DNA of 64,000 bases. Origin: Aureobasidium sp. EXF-3400. Taxonomy: Eukaryota; Ascomycota; Dothideomycetes; Dothideales; Saccotheciaceae. A program made the translations under genes and the position numbers. The notes beneath the pieces were generated by a model. It did not search any database. It saw nothing but the letters and a program-made list of their open reading frames with translations, and was not told the origin of the DNA. Positions 20,514 to 30,457 of the stretch are shown piece after piece (position 1 is the stretch's first letter; every line of letters starts with the position of its first letter). The stretch lies in the NCBI GenBank assembly GCA_024195585.1, contig SWBL01000062.1:1-64000 (forward strand). The letters are read 5' to 3'.

Positions 20514-22487
20514 CTACCAAGCTAGTATGCACAACGACAGCACAGTAGCAACCGCAATAGCCAGTGAGGAAGCACCACTGAATACAGGTGCGGTATTCAA
20601 ATAATACACCGCACCAAGGTAACTGCAGGTCACTTGTCCATCGTCACTTCTCTGACCATAATCGACTTCAAGCCCTCTGCCTGGGTCAGGACAACCAAAA
20701 CCCAGAGCAGCAGGACAACTGCGCACTAGACTGTAGCACAAGTCCTGACAAGGCAGGACTTCCTTGTACGGGCCAGGAGCAATGGTATCGACGATAATAG
20801 TCGGGTTACGGGAGCTGTTGGTGGCGCGAACAGAGCCGTAGGTCTGACGGAAGGCATCGCTGTCACCGGGGGCAGAGGTCATGGGAATGTATTGCTGGTC
20901 CAGCTGACCTTGTATTTGCTGAAACATGTCTGGATTGGGCATGCTGCCAAGGGAAGAGGAGGATGAGTTGATGGGCTTTTGACCCATGTTGCGGGGCTGC
21001 AGCCATGGCAGAGGAGAAGAAAAGTCCTCACAGCGTGGCATGGTGACGGCACAGAGCCATTGCTTGTATGCATCGGCACAGTCGTCGCAATTCTTGGCAG
21101 GTGAGTACTGGGCTGACAAAGTTGTGTTGCAGGGGATCTGCTGTAGTGACTTGTCAAAGTTCTCGTACAGACCAGCCGCATACGAATCATAAACAGCGCT
21201 CAGAGAGGGCTGGTCTGGGTACTTGTCTGGATTGCTGGGGACGGCGTAGGCAACATCGTGGCAGAAGGTCAAGTTGAAGACGAGAGCACAGTTGTTGTCG
21301 GCCTTGGTCTTGAAGTTGACAGGCTGCCAGACTTGACCTCCACCACCAACAACGCCACTGCCTGTCTTTGTTGAGTTGCCTTCCATGGCTAGAACACCGA
21401 AGTACGAGGTACTGCCGTTCAAGTCCTGAATGTAGAACTGCTCTTTAGGCTTGTGACCCAAGCCGCGGGTAATCATTCCTGACTGTACAGAGCTTGAAGC
21501 ATTGTTGATGCTAGCATGGGTCATGCCGCAATAGCTGTTCCGCATACCATCAAGACTTCTGTCGATAGTGGGCTGGACAAAGACAGTGAAGGGCGAAGTG
21601 AGGTTCATCCACTTTTGGTAGACAGGATCGTCGGGGTTGGCTTCAGTCAAGTTGTTTGTGACAAGCAGAGCGGCATGGGTGTCGGTATCAACCAGATAGA
21701 GGAAGGGCGAGTCAGGATGGGCGCCATGGTAGTAGTTGTCAATAGAGGCAGCGATTTCGTAGTTCCAGATGCCGGTAAAATTGGCGGGCATTTCGGGAGC
21801 GTGGACTGACATGTAGATATCGGTTGTGGCATTCATCGAGTAATTGGCAAAGCCCTCGTTGAGGGGGATGACGACTTGTCTATTCGCAGGAGCATCAGGG
21901 CCAGGCTCTTTGTTCGAGGTCGAGTTGGAGACGAAAAGGGTGAGCTGAGGTGGGAGAGTCGTCTGATTTGTCGAGCCATTCCACTGAGGTTGTAGACAAG
22001 TGGTGACGGAAATGTAAACGAGCCTGGTTGTTGGATTCTGGCGCTTGTAGATGGTGCCAGAGTCGCCCGTGTCGCCATCATCGATGGGGCTAGGGAGACC
22101 AGGAGTAGCGTTCGCATGGGGAGCCCAAAGCGAAGCGTTGGTGAAGTGCCAGATTGTTGTGTTGCCAGCCTCAATGTTAAGCAGGCCAGGCACATTGCTT
22201 CCACCCAGCGTCACCACATCTCCCGTAGCTCTTCTCGCGTATTGTACATGTTGATCGTCCGGTTGTGCGTCTTCGTAGACATCTTCTGCATCATCCAAGT
22301 CCTCTGTCGGGTCGAGCGCGTAATCATCCAGCACAATGAGTGGGGAGGCAGCACTCGGGGTTTCTATCTCAGAGGCATAGGCGAAGTGCGGATTCCAGAG
22401 GAAGAGATAGATGGACAGGACAAGCAGCGATGCCGCCAGCGACACGATAAAGCGACATTGTAACGGACTCAGCTTGGGAAAGTGCAT
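20514..22487 (-). CDS. MID1: Mid1, stretch-activated Ca2+ channel regulatory subunit
   Basis: One exon; the ATG at 22487 gives MHFPKLSPLQCRFI, the conserved Mid1 start, so the in-frame ATG 24 nt upstream was not used. The product has 657 residues. Mid1 partners the Cch1 channel in the plasma membrane and supports calcium entry during stress and mating. Visible features are an N-terminal hydrophobic signal/anchor (FIVSLAASLLVLSIYLFLW), very many N-glycosylation sequons (NGS, NTT, NAT), and the cysteine-rich C-terminal block CDDCADAYKQWLCAVTMPRC and LPCQDLCYSLVRSCPAALGFGCP. A hydrophobic C-terminus (SLAIAVATVLSLCILAW) may be a GPI-type signal or anchor. It looks complete. Confidence 0.93.
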   Translation of the reverse strand: MHFPKLSPLQCRFIVSLAASLLVLSIYLFLWNPHFAYASEIETPSAASPLIVLDDYALDPTEDLDDAEDVYEDAQPDDQHVQYARRATGDVVTLGGSNVPGLLNIEAGNTTIWHFTNASLWAPHANATPGLPSPIDDGDTGDSGTIYKRQNPTTRLVYISVTTCLQPQWNGSTNQTTLPPQLTLFVSNSTSNKEPGPDAPANRQVVIPLNEGFANYSMNATTDIYMSVHAPEMPANFTGIWNYEIAASIDNYYHGAHPDSPFLYLVDTDTHAALLVTNNLTEANPDDPVYQKWMNLTSPFTVFVQPTIDRSLDGMRNSYCGMTHASINNASSSVQSGMITRGLGHKPKEQFYIQDLNGSTSYFGVLAMEGNSTKTGSGVVGGGGQVWQPVNFKTKADNNCALVFNLTFCHDVAYAVPSNPDKYPDQPSLSAVYDSYAAGLYENFDKSLQQIPCNTTLSAQYSPAKNCDDCADAYKQWLCAVTMPRCEDFSSPLPWLQPRNMGQKPINSSSSSLGSMPNPDMFQQIQGQLDQQYIPMTSAPGDSDAFRQTYGSVRATNSSRNPTIIVDTIAPGPYKEVLPCQDLCYSLVRSCPAALGFGCPDPGRGLEVDYGQRSDDGQVTCSYLGAVYYLNTAPVFSGASSLAIAVATVLSLCILAW

Positions 22488-22848
22488 TGCATCGTAGCTG
22501 CCTGTTAACAATCCATCCCTCTTGCCCTCTCCGCTGCTGCTTCACGCTCTTGGACCCTTGCCAAGACTGCAATCGTCGTAAGCATGTGAAAGTGTTTTGG
22601 CATAAGCTAACTTCTTCTCTCTATCATAATCAACGAGTACACATTACCCATCGATTCTTCCTTGTACTGTATCAACATGGCAGTCGTTGCTGTAATCTTA
22701 CATCCATCCAGTCCTTGTATATCGTCCCTCCACAAGTTACACCCCGCCATGACCTCCCCGCTAAATGCTGCATGCCACGACCTTGCACTTGACACATGCC
22801 CCGAACGCCTTGAGAATAAACCACCCGTCTCCTATATGGAAACTCTCT
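22488..22848. promoter_or_regulatory. intergenic between PPT1 end and MID1 start
   Basis: 361 bp must serve as the PPT1 3' region and the MID1 promoter, as both genes are on the minus strand. No further gene was seen. Confidence 0.4.
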
Positions 22849-24444
22849 TTACATCATACCCATCATTGGTGAGCTGGCGTATGCCATAGGCTTGATATCG
22901 GGGTGCTTGACCGCATCGAACTGCTTGAACTGCAGTTTGTAGTCGTCCTCGATGTTGATGAAAGCTCCTCTATTGCCTGTTGAGTCGCAGTAGTTGGGTG
23001 CCGAGAAGATGGTGATACACTTGCTGTCGTGTTCTTCCTCGTAACCGTCCATTCTGACCTCGTGACTTCGGATAATCGCTTCCAGTCCGTTCTTCTCGCA
23101 GAATCTCTTGGTCACGTCGGGTCCGAACTGCAACCCCACTCCACGCTTGCTAGGTCCTCTTCCTGGTGCCGTCTGAGGATCTGTCCAGAGCATCTCCATC
23201 ATCAATCCACTTTGTCCGGGTTGTTTCTGGTTGTGTCTGTTGAGCTTTCTGACGTCATCCAGTGTGATGTTGTCGTCCGAGAACAGGCCTCCATGAAGAA
23301 CGAAGTACTTGTCGCCGATCAGCGTGGCCAAAGGCAACGCGCTGAAAGATTCCGAGAAGAGCTTGAAAGTGCGCTCGTTGTACTTGGCCTTGCATTCACC
23401 CTCAAAGCCATACATTCTGTTCATGTCGTCTGTCTCGTGATTGCCGCGGTTCAGGAACATGGATTTAGGGTACAACCACTTGTAAGCGTACAGCAGGAGG
23501 GCGATTTCGCAAGACCAGCTGCCTCTGTCAACAAAGTCTCCGTTGAACAGGTACGCGTGGTCGGCTGAGGGGCGACCATTCATTCTGAAGATCTCCATCA
23601 AATCAAAGTATTGTCCTACAGGAGTTGTTAGCAATTGGGCAAGGTCTATAGATCAGGTGAACCTGAGAACGAACCGTGTGTGTCACCGCAAACAGTGATC
23701 TTCTTGCCCTTGTCGACGTGTGTCTCTACCATGGTAGGCTCGTTGTAGCAAATGTCCTTGATAGCCAGAACGATCTGGTACACGTATTTCAGAGGCAGCT
23801 TCTTGCCGTTCTTGAAACGCTCAATCATATCCTCAACGAATTCCAGCGTCATCTCGTCTCCTAGCTTGACACCATCATAGTCGGAGGGAATAGCCATGTT
23901 GGCCAAGTCGAGACCCTCGGCAGCTGAGGGGGCGTCAGGGGCTTCGATAGCCTTGAGGAAGGCATCGCGCTTGATGATCTTCTGGCAAGCATCGTGTTGA
24001 GCGCGGGCAACTTTGTCCGAGGGCTGCTTCTTGACAACAAGCTTCCAGTCGTGGATAGCGTCGGAATGTCTCAGGATGGCGGTGTTAGCAACGGCGCGGC
24101 GGTAGTAGGCCTGGTCGAGTGTTAGTAGGAGAGCACGTGGACAGGTTGAAGATTGCAGTTCGCACCTTGACAAAATCAGGATTCAGCTCGATAGCCTTGG
24201 TAGCGTCTGCAATAGCATATCCGTATGCTTCGAGGCGAATGTGAGCCTGGTTTAATCAGGTTAGTGGGGGCAGGATTAGAAGATGGGATTGCGAATCGAA
24301 GCGAACCTGGGCTCTGTTGGTGTAGAACGAAGGCTCCTTGTCGTACTTGTCGATAGCCTGGGTATACAAGTCGATTGCCTTGGGCCAGTCCTTGTTCTTG
24401 AAGGCATCGTTGCCCTTATTCTTGAGGGCGGTTGCCTCCTCCAT
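22849..24444 (-). CDS. PPT1: serine/threonine protein phosphatase PP5 (Ppt1)
   Basis: Four exons, 24444-24307, 24246-24166, 24110-23675 and 23615-22849, give 473 residues, the usual PP5 length. PP5 is an Hsp90-linked phosphatase. Its N-terminal TPR domain (residues 1-120: KNKGNDAFKNKDWPKAIDLY, AHIRLEAYGYAIADATKAIEL, AYYRRAVANTAIL) binds the chaperone and inhibits the catalytic part. The metallophosphatase motifs are all present: GDTHGQ, GDFVDRG, RGNHE and the late RSHEV, with the metal-binding HGG. It starts 426 bp from SPT4 on the opposite strand, so the two share a divergent promoter. I see no damage. Confidence 0.95.
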
Positions 24445-24870
24445 GGTTATGGTGGAGGTATATTATATAGAGTTCTGGTAAGAGATGGCGCAGGCGAAGC
24501 TGGATTCCAGTATATAGAGCGAATATGGAGCTGAGCAAGCAAGACCAGATGGAATATAGATTCGAGGTTCCGTGATGCGATGTGTGTAGAGAGGAAGGTG
24601 GTGGAATTTCAGAAAACAGCACAGACACTTGGATATGCCACTTTCTGTTGCTCGTCGCCGCCGCCTCGGTCGAGAAAGCTTGGCCTGCCATGTGGGGTGG
24701 ACGATGTTGGTAGTTTTAGCCGACAGGTCATGAGCAACTCTTAGCGTGCTCTGGCTCTGGCTCTGGATCCGTCTCGCTTTGTGCATCACTATCATCAACA
24801 ACATCTGTTCGACAAAGACAACGTCTCTCACTCTCTCCTTACTCTATCGTCCATCGTCACAATCCTCACA
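24445..24870. promoter_or_regulatory. divergent promoter PPT1 / SPT4
   Basis: 426 bp between two divergent start codons. It contains a short TATATAGA run just upstream of PPT1. No gene was seen. Confidence 0.45.
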
Positions 24871-25342
24871 ATGTCCAACTTTGTGCCGCCCTCACAACAC
24901 CGCTCGCTGCGCGCCTGCATGGTCTGCAGCATTGTCCTCCCAGGTTCGCGCTTCCGCCGTGAGGGATGTCCCAACTGCGAAGAGTTCCTTGAGCTGTCCG
25001 GCCACGACGATGCCATCCAGGAATGTACCAGCCAGGTCTTTGAGGGCCTCATCACTCTTGCCGACCCCACTTCCAGCTGGGTAGCCAGGTGGCAGCGCCT
25101 CGACAGCTATGTCCCTGGTGTCTACGCCGTCAAGGTTACTGGCATTGTAAGTGCACTTGTTGCACATGCACTGCTTCACTTTCACTAACTGTGTCGCACA
25201 GCTACCTGAAGAAATCATCTCTACCGTCGAAGCCGCCGGCGTCAAGTACATCCCGTGAGTCCGCTCTCCGTCACGCCTTTACTCCCGTACCCTCAAACTA
25301 ACGCCTGCCAGTCGCGACGGCACTAGCATCGACGACATGTAA
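24871..25342 (+). CDS. SPT4: transcription elongation factor Spt4
   Basis: Three exons, 24871-25146, 25202-25254 and 25312-25342, give 119 residues. Spt4 pairs with Spt5 (DSIF) on RNA polymerase II and I to aid processive elongation. The zinc-ribbon cysteines are visible as CMVC (residues 16-19) and GCPNC (about 33-37). [32 protein letters not shown] and RDGTSIDDM are typical Spt4 phrases. The short last exon encodes only about ten residues, and the acceptor at 25311 gives the right frame. The gene is complete. Confidence 0.95.
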
Positions 25343-25585
25343 TCTGCATATTTCTTACACACGAATCATCTATGAAAAGAGCGACGGCGTTTTGAGGCTG
25401 GGAAAATGGTTAGGCATGGCACGCACTGCCACAAGGATGTTGCATTTTGATACCCAAACACCCAGTGGAAATAAAGAGAGTCTTCATTTGTCTTCAAATG
25501 GCATATTTGGAATTCACAACCAGGACACGACCCGCAAATCACTCAATCCATGCCACTTAGCATGCTGACACTGACCACGACACAA

Positions 25586-26196
25586 TCACAGCCACCCTGG
25601 ACAGGACCAACGATATCCTTTCGGTCGCATCTTCGATCGCGCGAACTGGCATGCGTCCATGGGCCCATCGTCGAATCCCTGATAGCCATCTTCACCATTC
25701 TCCTCTGTCAAGACCTAGCTCGTGTTAGTATGGATGGGTCGATGTGGACCACGCGGCATACCTCGAGCTCCTCTTTCAAGGATTCTCTAAGGATTGTCAT
25801 GTCCATTCGAAGCTTCAACCTCGCCAGTGTGCGTGCTTCCCGGTTGGCGGGATCAAGAGCGTGAATGGCCTTGTTGCAAGCCTCGATGTAGTCGTGCAAC
25901 GCGTGGATGTCTTGTTCGCGAGAGCCCGTGAAGATGTATTCTTTGACCTTGGCTTTATCCGCCACTCGTTCTGGCTCGTCATGGAGATCGCGCGTTTCAG
26001 ACAAGGGAAAGCCTGAGGAAGGCGACTGGTCACAGATAGCCAGGTCTTCGATACGCACGAACTTCCAGCCTCTTATCTCAACACACTGAGGTGGGAGTGG
26101 CTTTCCCACGGCATCCTTGTGTTCATACAGCGTCTGTTTTTGCCAGAGTACATAACCACGTGGCGCTGTTGGAGGAGATTGAATAGTGTCTGTCAT
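25586..26196 (-). CDS. hypothetical protein, two exons
   Basis: I do not recognise this protein. The likely start is the ATG at 26196 (MTDTIQSPP); an in-frame ATG at 26289 would add 31 residues. The first exon, 26196-25762, encodes about 145 residues: PRGYVLWQKQTLYEHKDAVGKPLPPQCVEIRGWKFVRI, then an acidic stretch and a helical region of charged residues (ARTLARLKLRMDMTILRESLKEELE). A donor GTATGC and a downstream ACTAAC branch site mark an intron. The acceptor at 25715 gives a second exon, 25714-25586, with an acidic then basic tail (NGEDGYQGFDDGP). A slightly later acceptor (25705) would give a different, less protein-like tail. The total is about 187 residues. Confidence 0.55.
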
Positions 26197-27101
26197 CACC
26201 ACAGGACTGCACCTAATCCGCAATGATAGTCTTGTTGTGGCAGATGCCAGAATATGAGACAGACGTTGTGGATGAAGGAGGGTATACAACTCACATCGAA
26301 CAGCCAGAGATGGTGGAATTTATCTAAATGAAAATACTGTATCACTTGAGGCCGCTTTGGAGGACAAGGATCATGAGACAGAGCGTGTCAGATGGCTTGC
26401 ACTTGGGCATACGTAGGAATACATGTCAAAGTGATCTCAGGGGCTGTGTCGACGGTATTGTTTCATTACAAAGTAGCATCCAGGGTACAAGACTGGTCTA
26501 TCCGTACCACCGAACATGCGGAACGCATCTAACCTTGATCGATTCTGCTACACCATTTGGCATGGACCAATGGTCGGTCTGAAGATTGCAGGTTCCGTGC
26601 ATAGGTGTGGTTACTTGTAGACGGCAAACAATCAAAGAATCGGGGGGCTATGTTGCAGTCGGTCTAAGTCTCGAACCTCGTGATGTGCACAGAGAAGAAT
26701 GCATTCTATATTTAAAGTGTGAATACTTGGATGTTGATAGGTATAGAAGCAAGGCAATGTGGTGTATCCAGAACTAGAGACCAGGACGTGTATCAGACAG
26801 TACTGTTTCTCATTTGCTATTCTTGGTACAGGTCGGTAGACATGAACAGCAAAGATTGTGCCCACGTTAGCTTTGCAATTGTCCGACGCTCAAGTTGAAG
26901 GCACAAGTTCGATCCATGTCTGTTGTAGAAGAAACATGGAATTGGTCAAGTCAACGCCAAGAGGGAAGACAAAGTCGGAAGTGGAGCGGCAAAAGCCGAG
27001 GATTGGATGCGGGAGTGAGAGATGGCGGACCAACGTCGCAAGCACCAGCTCCTGCAGACATCGTGCAATTGACGAACTCACTCGCTCGACCGCCGCTCAT
27101 C
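26197..27101. promoter_or_regulatory. divergent intergenic region upstream of ATP16
   Basis: About 900 bp between two divergent starts. Several open frames overlap here on both strands, but none resembles a protein I can support. Confidence 0.4.
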
Positions 27102-27993
27102 ATGAACTCCTTCCGTGTCGCCCGCGCTGCCCTGCGCGTCCGCCCTACCGCTTTCGCCGCTCCTCTTGCCCGCAGAGGCTACGCCGATGTCGCCTCGGAC
27201 AAGATCCAGCTGTCTCTGTCCCTTCCTCACCAAGTACGCTCGCTCCGCTCTGCCCCGTCTACATATCTCGCCCAGTCGACTGCTCGCTAGAAAGAGAATG
27301 GAAAACAACCGACTTTTGCTAACGTGTACACTCTCCACAGGCTATCTACAAGTCGCAGGATGTGTACGAATCCCCACAATTTTCCTTGATATCGCCATCA
27401 GGCACGGACGAGCACAACTAACCTTTGGATCCCGCAGTGTCCAGGTCAACATCCCTGCCGAGACTGGTGACATGGGTGTCCTCGCCAGCCACGTTCCCTC
27501 TATTGAGCAGCTGAGACCCGGCCTCGTTGAGGTTATCGAGGAGTCCGCCGGCAGCAAGCAGTTCTTCCGTACGTCTTAGACCCTATATCCTGGATAAACC
27601 CAAGCACAGAACAGTTGCAAGAAGTCGGAAACGATATGGATTTTGAGAAGGTGGCTGATATCTGGAATTATAGTCTCTGGTGGTTTCGCTACCGTCCAGC
27701 CCGGCTCCAAGCTCAGCATCAACGCCGTTGAGGGTTTCCCTCTTGAGGACTTCAGCGCCGAGGTATGTGTTTGTCGGAGAAAACGCAGCAATTTGGATGC
27801 TGACAAGAAGCGCAGGCCGTCAGAAACCAGATCGCCGAGGCTCAGAAGATCGCAAGCGGCAGTGGTAGCGAGCAGGACATCGCCGAGGCCAAGATCGAGC
27901 TTGAGGTGAGCATTTTATAGACTCTTGTCATTCTGATCAACAGTTACTGACCGAACGCAGGTTTTGGAGAGCCTCCAGGCTTTCCTGAAATAA
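27102..27993 (+). CDS. ATP16: ATP synthase subunit delta, mitochondrial (F1 central stalk)
   Basis: Six exons, 27102-27233, 27341-27363, 27438-27568, 27674-27762, 27816-27905 and 27961-27993, give 165 residues. This subunit (bacterial epsilon homologue) belongs to the rotating central stalk of F1Fo ATP synthase in the matrix. The first 25 residues (FRVARAALRVRPTAFAAPLARRGYA) form an arginine-rich, acid-poor mitochondrial presequence. The conserved core is visible: VQVNIPAETGDMGVLASHVPSIEQLRPG and LSGGFATVQPGSKLSINAVE, with a C-terminal helix pair. Exon 2 is only 23 nt. The gene is unusually intron-rich for its size. All phases close. Confidence 0.94.
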
Positions 27994-28271
27994 GTGCACT
28001 AGTGGATGTACTTAGGTCGCATCTCTAAAATGTATAGTAAATCGTCTGCTTTGCCCGAGGCTTTGTTCAATTTTGGTCCATTGCGCTTTCCACTTTTGAT
28101 AATCCGTGAGCTTGAAGCGCCTGCTAGTTTTATCACAGTCGACCATGTACACACAAGCTTCGCTCATGCTTCTGCTCTCTAACACTCATTCATCCATCCA
28201 TCGCTTGACCCACAGTACAGCCTGACAGTTTCTTCATCGTATCTCTAGCACCTATTCAGCATCAATGGTCA

Positions 28272-30167
28272 ATGCAAAGGCATGGGTGGCAGCATTCATC
28301 TTCAAGCTCAAGCTCAAATCCCTGGCTCTCGCCGCCAAATTTAGACGGACCCCAAAGTCAACTCCAAAGTCAACCCCAGCTCAGACTCCCGCTCCAGTCT
28401 CCCAGCACTAAGGCTGTAGCTGCGGATCAGCGACGCTCAAATGCTCCGGACGCTGTGCCTTCCGTTCGCAAGCCCGGTCGCGTTGCTGATCGGATCCGAG
28501 CAATCAACAGTCTTCAGCAGCTGCCGTCAAACATCCCTAAGAAGTCCATCGAGCCTGTTCCTCCCCTAAATCAGCCAACGACTCTCCCTCCAGAAGATGC
28601 TTTCAGACGTGCTTCACCGTTTCTTCGAAGAGATTCTGCCCAAAGCCCCATCCGACCTGACACACCCCTTTCACAATCCAGACCCCATAGAAGCCCTCTG
28701 GTCCACTGTCCAATGCCAAAGCGTTACCAACCTCAACTATCAGCGAATATCGAGAAGGAAGCAATGCCAACCGACAGCCAGCCAATGTGCTATCGACACG
28801 GTCGCAAGCTCAAACTCAGAAAAAGTGTACCAGCCGACATGGACAGAGCTTTCAGTGGTGCGTATATCCCTACTGGCCATCACATCAGACAACAAGTCGA
28901 CCCTCTAAGTCCATGGGCTGTTGGGACGCGTCTTGCTAAGACCAGTGGAACAACAGTCTCTCCCGATATTTGTCCTGACTGCCTTGCCGAACAACGAATC
29001 ATGGAACGCGAAACCGACATGTACAAACAGACGTCCCACACTCGGTTAGATCAGCCTCTCAAATCCGCAACCAGCTCGATATTCACTGAGCGAGGGACGC
29101 CCCCTGAGCCTGATCAGCCATCCAACGTCCTTGTGGGAACAACCATGGATAACCAAATTGTCAAGGTACCTGGAGCCACTGTATCTGAGTTGCCTCCAGA
29201 CAAGTTTGGTGGCATCGTGGCAACAGATCTCGGCGACATGATTGACGCCATCATCGTCGAACACAGCGGCAGTCTAGAAAAAGTCATCTCCAACATCCGT
29301 AATGGTATGCCAGATAGTGATTGGACTCAAAAGCTCTCGCGCGACCTTACTAAGGTTTCGGAAGCGGTAGCATCTCTTCCAAAAGATAACATCAGACACG
29401 CTCCTGCTCTCTCCCGAAACATCAACGGCCGACGCTCAATCATACTGGATGCTTCACCGGATTCTCTCCGAAAGAGAGCAAAGACCATGCCTGAACTGCT
29501 TGACTTGGTTGATGCTGCAACGGCAGAATTCAGCATGACAAGTTCAAACAGTCGAGAACAGAAATTCAACCTTGATCGCCCATTGATGCCGGGCGGGTTT
29601 CCTAAGAGCTCGTCCACTCTTCCGTCTGCCATCGTCGACCTGGCTGTTACTTCACCAGCCGTGCCATCTTCCTCTTCTGCGCAATCGATTGAGTCCGTGC
29701 CGTCATTCACGTCACCTCAAGCATCTAGACCAACATTCGGATCTAAGCAAGTGGTGACGAACAATCAGGTCCTTCAGGCATCACCTATCATAACTTCAGC
29801 AATGTCGGTGGATCCTCAAGCGTCTGAGGCGGATGAAGATGAGGCGACCCTTGTGGAGGCTGAAGTGCCATTACCCAGCCTGAATCCGTCTTCGAAAGCC
29901 ATTGAAGATAGGGACGGACCTGGTGCAGCATCTACCACTCAGCAGCGGAGTCGAATTCCGAAGGCTAGCACGATCCCCTTGGTCAGACCTTTGTATGTAT
30001 CGTCCGATGCACCTCGCGTTGATCTGGCCAGACCGAAGCCTAGTGTGGTAGCCAAGCAACATAAACAGCAGCGGACATTTCAGCAGGGATGGTTGAGGGA
30101 GGCAGCTGTTATTGAGAGGGCTGAAAGGCGGAGCCGAAGTAGGAACAGAGGTGCAAATCGTGTATGA
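28272..30167 (+). CDS. hypothetical disordered protein with a Cys/His cluster
   Basis: An intronless 631-residue protein that I do not recognise. It starts with a Ser run (HSSSSSSSNPW) and is Pro/Ser/Gln-rich throughout. The most ordered-looking part is near residues 170-260: MCYRHGRKLKLRKSVPADMDRAF, then after about 60 residues ICPDCLAEQRIMERE. A CxxH and a CxxC there could bind one zinc. A helical segment follows (GGIVATDLGDMIDAIIVEHSGSLEKVISNIRNG). The C-terminus is basic (ERAERRSRSRNRGANRV). An ATG seven bases upstream is out of frame and would form a short upstream ORF. The function is unknown. Confidence 0.7.
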   Translation: MQRHGWQHSSSSSSSNPWLSPPNLDGPQSQLQSQPQLRLPLQSPSTKAVAADQRRSNAPDAVPSVRKPGRVADRIRAINSLQQLPSNIPKKSIEPVPPLNQPTTLPPEDAFRRASPFLRRDSAQSPIRPDTPLSQSRPHRSPLVHCPMPKRYQPQLSANIEKEAMPTDSQPMCYRHGRKLKLRKSVPADMDRAFSGAYIPTGHHIRQQVDPLSPWAVGTRLAKTSGTTVSPDICPDCLAEQRIMERETDMYKQTSHTRLDQPLKSATSSIFTERGTPPEPDQPSNVLVGTTMDNQIVKVPGATVSELPPDKFGGIVATDLGDMIDAIIVEHSGSLEKVISNIRNGMPDSDWTQKLSRDLTKVSEAVASLPKDNIRHAPALSRNINGRRSIILDASPDSLRKRAKTMPELLDLVDAATAEFSMTSSNSREQKFNLDRPLMPGGFPKSSSTLPSAIVDLAVTSPAVPSSSSAQSIESVPSFTSPQASRPTFGSKQVVTNNQVLQASPIITSAMSVDPQASEADEDEATLVEAEVPLPSLNPSSKAIEDRDGPGAASTTQQRSRIPKASTIPLVRPLYVSSDAPRVDLARPKPSVVAKQHKQQRTFQQGWLREAAVIERAERRSRSRNRGANRV

Positions 30168-30457
30168 GGATCATTAGTGGTAGAATCGAGACTTCCTAAG
30201 AATCTAGTGACTGCTCTTGTGTGTCAACTGTCTGTATTCGGACTATTGCGTGGGCAACATTGGCATGACTCTAACCAACATTAAGAGAATTTACACCTAA
30301 ACAAGCAACATGTTCAAGTTGTATGAGAATAACAGTATGTAATAGAAATCGACAATCGTGATGTATATTGATCGTTGTTCTATGTATCGATCATATCTTA
30401 CTTTTGACCCCTCAAAATTGTCATCCAATAGTCGTCCATCATCCCGACATACATTTC

